Source of the DNA: Ramlibacter montanisoli
GTDB lineage: Bacteria; Pseudomonadota; Gammaproteobacteria; Burkholderiales; Burkholderiaceae_C
Reading direction: 5' to 3'
DNA: 64,000 nucleotides
NCBI RefSeq assembly: GCF_013087525.1
Contig: NZ_JABFCS010000001.1
Location: 124,001-188,000 of the forward strand
The notes beneath the pieces were generated by a model that saw nothing but the letters and a program-made list of their open reading frames with translations, made no database searches and was not told the DNA's origin. The translations under genes and the position numbers were made by a program. Position 1 is the stretch's first letter. Every line of letters starts with the position of its first letter. Below, piece by piece: positions 45,259 through 55,203 of the stretch.

Positions 45259-46948
45259 TCACCCGAAGGTGAAAGCGTACGCCTCGGCGCCTTCGTCGAG
45301 GAACTCGATCTCGAACAGGCGCGCGGCACCGGGGCTGCGCTGGCGCACGAGCTGGTACAGCTTCTGCCGGTCGATGACGCCTTCGCCCTTCGCATCTGCA
45401 TCGGTGCCGTGGTCCGCGCCCGCGGGCTGGCCGTCGATCAGGACCCGGAAGCGCACCGGCTTGCCGTCGGGGCCGGGGCCCAGCACCATGTGCAGGTCGC
45501 GCGCGTGGAAACGGTGCGCGATGCGCCCCTGCGGGCGGGCCAGCACGATGCGCTCGGCCTCGACGCGCCAGTGACCCCCGAGGGTCCATTGCCCCGTGCG
45601 CAGCCGTGGCTCCGGGGTGTAGAGGCTGTCGACGTCCTTCTGGATGCGCGTGCCGGAGAAGCCGCTGGCACGCTCGTAGCCGACGTAGGTTTCGCCGGAG
45701 CGCAGCGACGCGAGGTCGGGAGCGGCCTGGGTGCCCCTGGCTTCGGGCCGCACCGGTCCCCCTGCGGGGCGACCTGCCCCGCCTCGGCCAGCAGCGCGCG
45801 GATCGCCTGTTCCGAGCGCTCGTAGGCGTGCTCGCCGGCGACGTGGTGGCGCAGGCGGCCCTCGGCGTCGAAGAAGTGGAAGGCAGGCCACGACTGGTTG
45901 CGCAGTCCGCGCCAGACCTGGAAGCCGTTGTCCGTCGCCACCGGGTAGGTGATGCCCAGGTCGGCCATGGCCCGGCGCACGTTCGCGGCGGACTTCTCGA
46001 ACGCGAACTCCGGCGTGTGGACCCCGATCACCACCAGACCCGCGTCGCGGTACTTCTCCGACCAGGCGCGCAGGTAAGGCAGGCTGCGCAGGCAATTGAT
46101 GCAGGAGTAGGTCCAGAAGTTGACCAGGACCACCTTGCCGCGCAGCGATTCGGCGTCGAGCGCGGGGGAATTCATCCACCCGGTGGCCCCGGCGAGTGCC
46201 GACAGCGGTCCGGTGGACACCACGGGCCGCTCGCGGGCGGCGGCGGGCTGCGCTTCTCGAGGAGTTTCTGCTCCGTGGCCGTGGTCGCCGGAGAAGGAAG
46301 GCGCGCCAGCAGCGTCGCATCCAGCCCGAGCGCGGGAACGGCCACCCCGGCCAGGACGGCCGCTCCGGCGATGCGGCGCAGGCGGTCGGCCGCGGGCAGG
46401 AAGGGACGCAACGCGCCGCCGGCGCGTCGGCCGAACCACCACGCCCCGGCCAGTGCGGTGGCCGCGCCGCCCGCATACGCCAGCAGCAGCAGCGAAGTGC
46501 CCACGCCCGGGCCATGGAGGGCGGCGCCCGCGAGCAGCACGCCGAGGATGGGCCCCGCGCAGGGGAGCCACAGCAGCCCCGTGCCGATGCCGAGCGCCAC
46601 GGGCGCGAAGCGGGAGCGTGCATCGCCGGACACCACGCGCTCACCCAGGCGCACGAGCGGGCGGGTGAGCCGCTCGGCCACTTGCGGCAGCAGGAGCGCG
46701 AGCCCGAAGAGGGCCAGCAACGCGATCGCCAGCCAGCGGACGGAGGAATGCAGGGTCACCGCCCACGCGCCGCCCACGGCCGCGAGCGTCGTGACGGCCG
46801 CGAAGGCCACGGCCATGCTGGCCAGCATGGGTGCCGTGTGCGAGCGGAACGAGCGGCCGCCATTCGCCAGCAGGAAGGGCAGGACCGGCAGGATGCAAGG
46901 GCTCAGCACTGTGAGCACGCCGCCGAGGAATGCGAGGACGATCAGCAT
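45259..46948 (-). CDS. dipZ: DipZ-type fusion: CcdA membrane domain + thioredoxin-like + C-terminal beta domain (frames broken near 45755 and 46255)
   Basis: About 562 aa when repaired. The N-terminal 230 residues hold six or more membrane helices of the CcdA/DsbD type with the redox Cys in LTVLSPCILPVLPFLLANG and GLLWLPCAGPILGVLLAGA. A periplasmic thioredoxin-like domain follows with an intact WTYSCINCLRSLPYLRAW. A C-terminal domain ends FEIEFLDEGAEAYAFTFG. It carries electrons from cytoplasmic thioredoxin to the periplasm. Frame breaks lie near 46255 (between EKR and EAQPAAARE) and near 45755. A one-Cys paralogue of the C-terminal two-thirds is at 37129. Confidence 0.87.
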
Positions 46949-47008
46949 GGTGTTCCAGGTTGGTGGTGCGCCACGCGCGCGCGGCGCGTGCCGCACCGGG
47001 CGCTTCGG

Positions 47009-47427
47009 TCAGACGAGACGGACCGCCACTTCGATGTTGCCGCGCGTGGCCTTGGAGTAAGGGCAGGTCTGGTGCGCGGCGTCGACCAGTTCCTGCGCGA
47101 GCCCGCGCTCGACGCCGGGCATGGACACGTTCAGGCGCGCCTGCAGGTAATAGCCGCCGGTGCCGTGCCCAAGGTCCATCTCCGTGTCCACCGCGAGATC
47201 GCCGGGGAGCTTGACGTTCCTCGCCTTCGCGGCGCCGCCGATCGCGCCGATGAAGCAGGCGGACCAGCCGGCGGCGAACAGTTGTTCCGGGTTGGTGCCC
47301 TTGCCGGTGCTGCCCGGCGTGGAGAGCTGGACGTCGAGGCGTCCGTCGGAGCTGCGCGAGGCGCCGTCGCGGCCCCCGAGGTGGTGTGGGTGTGGGCCGT
47401 GTAGAGGATCTTGTCGTTGCTGGACAT
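47009..47427 (-). CDS. ohr: organic hydroperoxide resistance protein (frame broken near 47375)
   Basis: About 139 aa when repaired. It starts MSSNDKILYTAHTHTTSG (AAGGAACAC upstream). After the break it continues LDVQLSTPGSTGKGTNPEQL, then FAAGWSACFIGAI with the peroxidatic Cys, and NQT-like HQTCPYSKATRGNIEV with the resolving Cys. These are the Ohr rather than OsmC signatures. Ohr reduces lipid hydroperoxides using lipoylated proteins, which fits a genome region with lipoyl-dependent dehydrogenases. No OhrR gene is adjacent. Confidence 0.87.
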
Positions 47428-47533
47428 GGTGTTCCTTGTGGGTGGGTGGATGGAGGGGAGACGAGATGGTGGGGGTGGGCGGACGCAGCAGCTCCCTTCA
47501 TTGGTCGCAGTCGTGCATCCGCCTTTCGCCGGC

Positions 47534-47662
47534 TCAGGGCCCGCGCCGCCGGCGTGGACCGTGTTCCGCGGACGCGGTGATGCAGTGGCAATGCGTGGGA
47601 GTACGCCATTCGTATGCCACGCCGCCCCCGAAAAAGAGCAGCGCGATCCAGAGCTTTCGCAT
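47534..47662 (-). CDS. possible small exported or membrane protein (42 aa)
   Basis: Starts at 47662 with GAAGG seven bases upstream. RKLWIALLFFGGGVAYEWRT looks like a short membrane helix or signal anchor, followed by PTHCHCITASAEHGPRRRR. It sits in the 449-nt gap between ohr and the MFS gene. The coding evidence is only the ribosome site and the helix. I see nothing else in 47428-47533. Confidence 0.35.
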   Translation of the reverse strand: MRKLWIALLFFGGGVAYEWRTPTHCHCITASAEHGPRRRRGP

Positions 47663-47775
47663 GTCAACCTTCGCTGGTGGTGAACGCCGCGCAGCTTGGG
47701 TCGAAAGCGCGGAGTTTCACCCCGCGCAGGAACCAATGGACCTTTTCACTTTTGCCAACAATGCCGCCCCTGGCG

Positions 47776-47794
47776 TGTTGCCGCGCTGGCAACA
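47776..47794. promoter_or_regulatory. inverted repeat upstream of the MFS transporter gene
   Basis: TGTTGCC-GCGCT-GGCAACA is a perfect 7-bp inverted repeat about 83 bp before ATG 47877, in a locally A/T-richer stretch (TTTTCACTTTTGCCAACAAT). It fits a TetR- or LacI-type operator. No such regulator is in the window. Confidence 0.45.
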
Positions 47795-47876
47795 GATCTT
47801 TGTCGCGCCGGCCCTTTTTCATGCCGTGGACACCGCCTAGATTGCCCGGACCGCAACCGGAAAACGAGAGACCGCC

Positions 47877-49079
47877 ATGAACGACCCAGCCATCACCTAC
47901 CCCACGCCTCGCCGGCTCGATGCCACGCAGGCGCTCTGGCTCAAGGGCGCGATCCTCATGACCTTCCTCGCCGCCTCCACCGTGCCTTCGCCCTTGTACG
48001 CGCTGTATCGCGCGATGTGGGGCTTCTCCCCCGTGATGCTGACGGTCGTGTTCGCGAGCTACGCCATCGCCATGCTGCTGGCCCTGCTGGTGTTCGGCGC
48101 GCTGTCCGACTACCGCGGGCGGCGCGAGGTGGTGCTGGCCTCGCTCGTGCTGGAGATCGGCGCCCTCATCCTGTTCTGGCGCGCGGACTCGGTGGGCTGG
48201 CTGCTCGCCGCGCGGGTGCTCCAGGGGTTCGCCACCGGCATCGCCACCAGTGCGCTCGGAGCGGGACTGGTGGACCTGCACCGCGAGCGCGGCGCGCTGA
48301 TGAACAGCGTGGCCCCGATGGTGGGGCTCGGCGTCGGCGGGCTGGGCTCCAGCGTGCTCGTGCAGTTCGCGCCGGCGCCGACCCGGCTCGTCTTCGACGT
48401 GCTGCTGCTGGTGTTTGCCGTGTTCCTGGTGGCGGCCGCCTTCCTGCCGGAAACGGCGCAGCGCCGCCCCGGTGCCTGGAAGTCGCTGCTGCCGTCGGTC
48501 GACGTTCCCGCGAAGGCTCGCGCCACGATGCTGCGCGTGCTGCCCGTGAACACCGCCCAGTGGGCCATGGCCGGGTTCTACCTTTCGCTGGGCCCGACGC
48601 TGGCGCGCACCGTCACGGGCGACGATGCGCCGGTGGTCGGGGGCTTCATGATCGCCGCCCTGTCCCTCACGAGCGCCGCGGCGATCGCGCTGGCGCGCCG
48701 CATCGCCCCGCGCCAGGCGAGTTCCGCAGGCGCCGCGGGGCTGGCCGTGGGCGTCGTCGTCACGCTGGCCGGCCTGCACTGGCGCTCGCCCGGCCTGGCG
48801 CTGGCGGGCACGGTCGTTTCCGGCGCCGGCTTCGGTTCGGCCTTCAGCGGGTCCCTGCGCAGCCTGGTCCCGCTCGCGCTGCCGGCCGAGCGTGCCGCGC
48901 TCATGGCCGCCTTCTTCGTCGCGAGCTACCTGGCCTTCAGCCTGCCGGCGATCGCGGCCGGACTCCTCACGAGCCGCCTGGGCCTGGAGCCCACGGCCAT
49001 CGTCTACGGACTCGGCGCCGCCCTGCTGGCGCTGACGGTGTTCCTTCCCGCCAGGGTGCCTCGGCCGGCCGGCAAGTAG
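47877..49079 (+). CDS. MFS transporter
   Basis: About 400 aa with twelve predicted membrane helices. The conserved loop motif between helices 2 and 3 is GALSDYRGRREVVLASLVLE. The start of the cytoplasmic half reads SLLPSVDVPAKARATMLRVL. PSPLYALYRAMWGFSPVMLT near the N-terminus resembles a drug/aromatic exporter group. The substrate cannot be told. ATG 47877 follows AACGAGAGACCGCC. The SDR gene begins 51 nt downstream and is probably co-transcribed. Confidence 0.85.
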   Translation: MNDPAITYPTPRRLDATQALWLKGAILMTFLAASTVPSPLYALYRAMWGFSPVMLTVVFASYAIAMLLALLVFGALSDYRGRREVVLASLVLEIGALILFWRADSVGWLLAARVLQGFATGIATSALGAGLVDLHRERGALMNSVAPMVGLGVGGLGSSVLVQFAPAPTRLVFDVLLLVFAVFLVAAAFLPETAQRRPGAWKSLLPSVDVPAKARATMLRVLPVNTAQWAMAGFYLSLGPTLARTVTGDDAPVVGGFMIAALSLTSAAAIALARRIAPRQASSAGAAGLAVGVVVTLAGLHWRSPGLALAGTVVSGAGFGSAFSGSLRSLVPLALPAERAALMAAFFVASYLAFSLPAIAAGLLTSRLGLEPTAIVYGLGAALLALTVFLPARVPRPAGK

Positions 49080-49130
49080 CGGGCCCGCACCTTCACAGCA
49101 CGCAATGCATTTCCCTCACCGAGACACGAC

Positions 49131-49946
49131 ATGACCTCTTCCCCCATCCTTCCCGGCACCGCCATGATCACCGGTGCGTCCGGCGGCATCGGCGCCATCT
49201 ATGCCGACCGGCTCGCCAGGCGCGGCCACGACCTGGTGCTGGTCGCGCGCAGCGCGGATCGCCTGCGCGCCGTGGCCTCGCGCATCGCGCGGGAGACCGG
49301 CCGCAAGGTGGAAGTGCTGGTTGCGGACCTCACCGCCAAGAGCGAACTCCTCGAGACGGAGCGGCGGCTGGCCGGCGATCCCGCCATCCGGCTGCTGGTG
49401 AACAACGCCGGCTTCAACATCGGCACGCCCTTCAGTGAATCGGACCCGGACCGGCTGGAGATGATGGTGCAGCTCAATGCCGTGGTGCTCACGCGCCTGT
49501 CGCGCATCGCCGCGCCCGCGTTCGTGGCGCGCGGAGGCGGCACCCTCATCAACATCGGCTCCATCGTTGCCGTCGCGCCGAAGATCCTCAATGGCGCCTA
49601 CAGCGCGAGCAAGGCTTACGTGCTGAACCTGTCGCAGGCCCTGCACCACGAGCTCGGCGCCAGGGGACTGCGCGTGCAGGCCGTGCTGCCCGGCGCGACG
49701 CGGACCGACTTCTGGGACGCATCGGGCATCCCCGTGGACGCGCTGCCCCGGGAGCTGGTGATGTCGGCGGACGACCTGGTGGATGCCGCGCTGGCGGGGC
49801 TGGACCTCGGCGAGACCGTCACGATTCCCTCGCTGCCGGATGCCGCGGACTGGGAGCGCTTCGACGGCGCGCGCGAGGCCCTGGCGCCCCACCTGTCGCT
49901 CAGCCAGCCGGCCGAGCGCTACAGGGTCGTGTCGAAGAGCGCGTGA
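49131..49946 (+). CDS. short-chain dehydrogenase (DltE/SDR family)
   Basis: About 271 aa. AMITGASGGIGAIYADRLAR is the cofactor loop, LLVNNAGFNIGTPF follows, and the catalytic Ser (INIGSIVAVAPK) and YxxxK (GAYSASKAYVLNL) are intact. Residues after LRVQAVLPGATRTDFWDASG are typical of the SDR_c group annotated as oxidoreductases of unknown substrate. An 11-nt gap separates it from the GNAT-like gene. Probably part of an MFS-SDR-GNAT unit. Confidence 0.88.
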   Translation: MTSSPILPGTAMITGASGGIGAIYADRLARRGHDLVLVARSADRLRAVASRIARETGRKVEVLVADLTAKSELLETERRLAGDPAIRLLVNNAGFNIGTPFSESDPDRLEMMVQLNAVVLTRLSRIAAPAFVARGGGTLINIGSIVAVAPKILNGAYSASKAYVLNLSQALHHELGARGLRVQAVLPGATRTDFWDASGIPVDALPRELVMSADDLVDAALAGLDLGETVTIPSLPDAADWERFDGAREALAPHLSLSQPAERYRVVSKSA

Positions 49947-49956
49947 GGGCCTGCAC

Positions 49957-50445
49957 GTGGAGACGGCCGCGCCGGTGACATTCCGCTCGATCCGTGCGAG
50001 CGACCTCGAGCTGCTGCGCGAGTTCGTGCGCAAGCTCTCGCGCGACACGGCGTACAGGAGGCTGCTGTCCGGGCGGACGCCGAGCGAGGAGGAGCTGGTG
50101 CGCTGGACCGCGATCGATCCCGCGCGCGAAGCGGCGGTGGTGGCCACCACCGGTCGCGGGCCGGACGAGCGCCTGGCGGGCGTCGCCCGCTACGTCATGG
50201 AATCGCCGGACGACACCGATTTCGCCATCGTGCTGGCGGACGCCTGGCAGCGGCGCGGCCTGGGCCGCGCCCTGCTGGAGCGCCTGGTTGCCATGGCGCG
50301 AGTGCATGGCGTGCGGCGCCTGAGCGGCCTCACGCTGTCCACGAACATTCCCATGCTGTCGCTCGCGCGCGCACTCGGCTTCCGTGCGCGGCGCCAGGCC
50401 GATGCCTTCACCACGATGCTCACCCTCGACCTTCCAGGAGAAGCG
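49957..50445 (+). CDS. GNAT-family N-acetyltransferase, open into the next gene
   Basis: About 163 aa. VTFRSIRASDLELLREFVRK opens the fold. The acetyl-CoA loop is AWQRRGLGRALLERLVAMAR and the C-terminal strand is IPMLSLARALGFRARRQADA. GTG 49957 is the best start. There is no stop codon before the next gene: the frame runs through LDLPGEAMPAAYHPVSCEF. Either this is a natural fusion to a Rho-binding domain or the stop was lost by a base error. The GNAT belongs to the type found beside Pat/lysine-acetyltransferase modules; its substrate is unknown. Confidence 0.78.
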
Positions 50446-50694
50446 ATGCCTGCCGCCTACCACCCCGTCAGCTGCGAATTCCACGATGTCCTCGAGGCCC
50501 TCGCGACCACGCGGCGGCGGACGCAGATCCGCTTCAACGGAAGCGATGGCCTCCCACAGCAGCGCGACGCGGTGATCCAGGACGTCTTCAGCCGCGAGGG
50601 CGCCGAGTACATCGTGATCAGCTCCGGCGAGACCTTGCGCCTCGACCAGCTGGTGGCGGTCGATGGCGCGCAAGCGGCGCAGGCCGCGCGCTAG
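50446..50694 (+). CDS. Rho-binding antiterminator (Rof/YaeO-like) domain
   Basis: About 82 aa. YHPVSCEFHDVLEALATTRR followed by GAEYIVISSGETLRLDQLVA is the small beta-barrel of Rof/YaeO, which binds Rho and blocks its RNA-binding site. ATG 50446 has a strong ribosome site (AGGAGAAGCG), which argues for an independent product, although it is in frame with the GNAT upstream. Its TAG stop touches a half-site of the recurrent motif. Confidence 0.75.
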   Translation: MPAAYHPVSCEFHDVLEALATTRRRTQIRFNGSDGLPQQRDAVIQDVFSREGAEYIVISSGETLRLDQLVAVDGAQAAQAAR

Positions 50695-50711
50695 ACACCA
50701 TCGTCCAATTG
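50695..50711. promoter_or_regulatory. recurrent motif half-site before the DUF4148 pair
   Basis: ACACCATCGTCCAATTG starts one base after the Rof-like stop. On the minus strand it reads ATTGGACGATGGT, identical to the arm at 6954-6988. It lies 77 bp before ATG 50788. The second arm is not visible. Confidence 0.55.
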
Positions 50712-50787
50712 CGGGCGCGGCGATGCGATGCGATCTTCGGTCCGTGGCGCAACCGCTCCACCCATCCACCACCGAAAAGGAACTCGC

Positions 50788-51168
50788 ATGAACCGCACCA
50801 CCGCCATCGTCGCCGCCGCACTGGTCACCCTGTCCGGCGCCGCCTCCGCCAACACCGGGCTCGCCGGCGACATCACGATCGAGACCCGGCCCTTCACGTC
50901 CAGCCGCGCCCCCGACGAAGTCCGCGAGGAACTCCGCGCCTTCAAGAAGTCGGGAGTGAACCCCTGGTCCCGCAGCTACAACCCGCTCCTGCACTTCATG
51001 AGCCTCCAGACGCGCGCGCAGGTCACCGCCGAATACACCGCCAATCGCGAAGCCGTCGCGGAATTCAACGGCGAGGACAGCGGCTCCATGTACCTGGCCG
51101 AGACCGCCGCCGCGGCGCGCCGGGCCGCCCGCATGGCTGGCGCGCAGCGCGACCCCAGCCAGCAGTGA
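50788..51168 (+). CDS. secreted DUF4148-like protein
   Basis: About 126 aa. Signal peptide NRTTAIVAAALVTLSGAASA; AAAAGGAACTCGC supplies the ribosome site. The mature part has RAPDEVREELRAFKKSGVNP, then LQTRAQVTAEYTANREAVAE, and ends in an Ala/Arg-rich helix, a degenerate two-unit DUF4148 arrangement. Function unknown. It forms a pair with the next gene. Confidence 0.72.
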   Translation: MNRTTAIVAAALVTLSGAASANTGLAGDITIETRPFTSSRAPDEVREELRAFKKSGVNPWSRSYNPLLHFMSLQTRAQVTAEYTANREAVAEFNGEDSGSMYLAETAAAARRAARMAGAQRDPSQQ

Positions 51169-51227
51169 GCACGCCTTTCCACCCCAAGCCGGGCCTTCCT
51201 GCCCCCGGTTCACCCACAGGACCCACC

Positions 51228-51581
51228 ATGAAACGCTTTCTCGCACTCTCCGCCATCGCCCTCGGCCTTGCCGCCGGACAGGCCGGCGCCCAGTCCATCC
51301 AGTTCCACGTTCCCTCGAACATCGAGCCGGTGCAGTCCGGGCTGACGCGCGCCGAAGTCATCGCCGACTACCACGTCTGGCGCCTGGCCGGCCTGCAGGA
51401 CCTCACGCGCGGCGACATCGGCGTCGACACCAGCAGCTACCAGTACCGCAAGGCCCACGCCACCTACCTCCACCTGCGCCAGTCGCCCCAGTTCGCGCAG
51501 CTGGTGAACGAGCTGCAGCAGCGGCCGAATGCGCGCGTCGTGGCCGGCCCCGCGCATCCGCCGACGCACGCGGCCCAGTGA
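51228..51581 (+). CDS. secreted DUF4148 protein
   Basis: About 117 aa. Signal peptide KRFLALSAIALGLAAGQAGA. SGLTRAEVIADYHVWRLAGL followed by DTSSYQYRKAHATYLHLRQS is a DUF4148 unit. The preceding gene is a more distant relative, so the two look like an old duplication. ATG 51228 follows a weak ACAGGACCCACC site. A cupin gene starts 28 nt downstream. Confidence 0.75.
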   Translation: MKRFLALSAIALGLAAGQAGAQSIQFHVPSNIEPVQSGLTRAEVIADYHVWRLAGLQDLTRGDIGVDTSSYQYRKAHATYLHLRQSPQFAQLVNELQQRPNARVVAGPAHPPTHAAQ

Positions 51582-51609
51582 TCGCGCCCGCATGGCAATG
51601 GAGATCCAC

Positions 51610-52011
51610 ATGAGACTCATCAGAGGCATGGCCGGCGCCGTGCTGCTCGCCGGCACCGGCCTGGCCGTCCACCCGGCGCATGCCCAGCAGCCCGGCTTCC
51701 ACCGCCACGATGTCCTGCAGCACGACCTGAGCGTGCCGGGACGCGAGGTGGTCCAGGTGCGGGTCGACTTCGACCCGGGAGCGGTGTCGGTGAAGCACTC
51801 GCACCCCGGGGAAGAGATCGCGTACGTACTGGAGGGAACGCTGGAGTACGAGATCGAAGGCAAGCCTCCGGTCACGCTCCAGGCCGGGCAGGGGTTGTTC
51901 ATTCCCGCCGGAGCGAACCACGTGGCGCGCAACGTCGGCAAGGGCAAGGCATCGGAGCTCGCCACCTACGTGGTGCGCAAGGGCCGCCCGATCTTCGTCG
52001 TCGCCGACTGA
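51610..52011 (+). CDS. secreted single-domain cupin protein
   Basis: About 133 aa. ATG 51610 with GGAG at the right distance. Signal peptide LIRGMAGAVLLAGTGLAVHP. Cupin motif 1 is VKHSHPGEEIAYVLEGTLEY (two His and one Glu for metal), and motif 2 is GLFIPAGANHVARNVGKGKA. It is similar in size and layout to the cupin at 3810 but not a close copy. It lies immediately before a Tat epoxide hydrolase. Confidence 0.85.
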   Translation: MRLIRGMAGAVLLAGTGLAVHPAHAQQPGFHRHDVLQHDLSVPGREVVQVRVDFDPGAVSVKHSHPGEEIAYVLEGTLEYEIEGKPPVTLQAGQGLFIPAGANHVARNVGKGKASELATYVVRKGRPIFVVAD

Positions 52012-52066
52012 GCACCGTTGGAGGGACCGCGTTGGGACCTCTCCCGCAAGAAAAGGATCCACACCC

Positions 52067-54319
<2,253 letters not shown>

Positions 54320-54333
54320 GTGCAGCGCCATCC

Positions 54334-54351
54334 TGCACCTTGGTGCAATGG
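54334..54351. promoter_or_regulatory. recurrent motif half-site before an SDR gene
   Basis: TGCACCTTGGTGCAATGG. On the minus strand it reads ATTGCACCAAGGT, identical to the right arm of the 9835-9873 archetype, and the following GACC.CGCGCC also matches there. It lies 57 bp before ATG 54408. A short direct repeat (TTCAGGCCTG, twice) follows. Confidence 0.6.
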
Positions 54352-54407
54352 ACCCGCGCCGACCCTTCAGGCCTGATGCACCCTTTCAGGCCTGCAAGGA
54401 GACAAGC

Positions 54408-55130
54408 ATGCGAATCGATGGTGCCGTTGCATTCGTGAGCGGAGCGAACCGGGGCCTTGGCCTCGCGCTGGCACGCGAGCTGCTGGCGAGGGGTGCACGC
54501 AAGGTGTACGCCGGCGTGCGGTCTCCGGAGAGTGCGGGCGACCCGGTGCCCGGCCTGGTGCCCGTGCGCCTCGATGTCACTGATCCCGCATCGGTCGCCG
54601 CTGCCGCGGCGCAGTGTGGCGACGTGAACCTCCTGGTGAACAACGCCGGCATTGCGCGGGTGCTGGAAGGCACCCTGGATCCGGCGTGGATCCGCACGGC
54701 GCGCGAGATCCTGGAGACCAACTTCTACGGCATCGTGCTGGCCACGCAGGCGTTCGCCCCGGTCGTCGAGGCGAACGGCGGCGGCGCGATCCTCAACGTG
54801 CTCTCCGAAGTGACCTGGCATTCGCCGCCGCCGGTGTCCGCGTACGCGGCCAGCAAGTCCGCGGCCTGGAGCTTCACCAACGCGTCGCGGACGGACCTGC
54901 GGCCCAGGGGCATCCAGGTGCTGGCGCTGCACGTGGGTTTCATGGACACGGACATGACCCGGGGCTACGAGATGAAGAAGTCGAGTCCGCGCGAGGTTGC
55001 CGCCCGTGCGCTGGATGCGCTGGAACGCGGCAAGGAGGAAGTGATCGCGGACGAGCAGACGCAGTCCATCAAGGCGGCCCTGGGCAGCGAGGGCGCGCAG
55101 TACCTCGCGGCGCAGGCCGCGCAGCCGTGA
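54408..55130 (+). CDS. short-chain dehydrogenase/reductase
   Basis: About 240 aa. VAFVSGANRGLGLALARELL, LVNNAGIARVLEGTLD, Ser in NVLSEVTWHS and YxxxK in VSAYAASKSAAWSFTNASRT. ATG 54408 follows AAGGAGACAAGC. It resembles SDRs that accept small carbonyls; the substrate is unknown. It is preceded by a perfect half-site of the recurrent motif and followed by a fragment of an alpha/beta hydrolase gene. Confidence 0.88.
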   Translation: MRIDGAVAFVSGANRGLGLALARELLARGARKVYAGVRSPESAGDPVPGLVPVRLDVTDPASVAAAAAQCGDVNLLVNNAGIARVLEGTLDPAWIRTAREILETNFYGIVLATQAFAPVVEANGGGAILNVLSEVTWHSPPPVSAYAASKSAAWSFTNASRTDLRPRGIQVLALHVGFMDTDMTRGYEMKKSSPREVAARALDALERGKEEVIADEQTQSIKAALGSEGAQYLAAQAAQP

Positions 55131-55159
55131 GGGACAGCTACGTCGAGGTGATGCCGCCG

Positions 55160-55203
55160 ACTTCGCCGAAGCGGTGTGGCAGCTCGCCTCTCAAGCGTCC
55201 TGA
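55160..55203 (+). pseudogene. C-terminal remnant of an alpha/beta hydrolase gene
   Basis: The frame ending at TGA 55201-55203 reads DAADFAEAVWQLASQAS. The complete hydrolase at 38240 ends AFADAVWALASRG, so this is the last helix of such a gene with the rest deleted. It directly follows an SDR gene and overlaps the last codons of the convergent kinase gene. Confidence 0.45.

Noticed and set aside
47736-47840. 34-codon plus-strand ORF before the MFS gene
   Set aside because: No ribosome site and it covers the probable promoter and inverted repeat; unlikely to be translated.
54351-54407. Direct repeat TTCAGGCCTG (two copies) before the SDR gene
   Set aside because: Only two short copies in the leader with no further occurrence noticed; too little to call a functional repeat.
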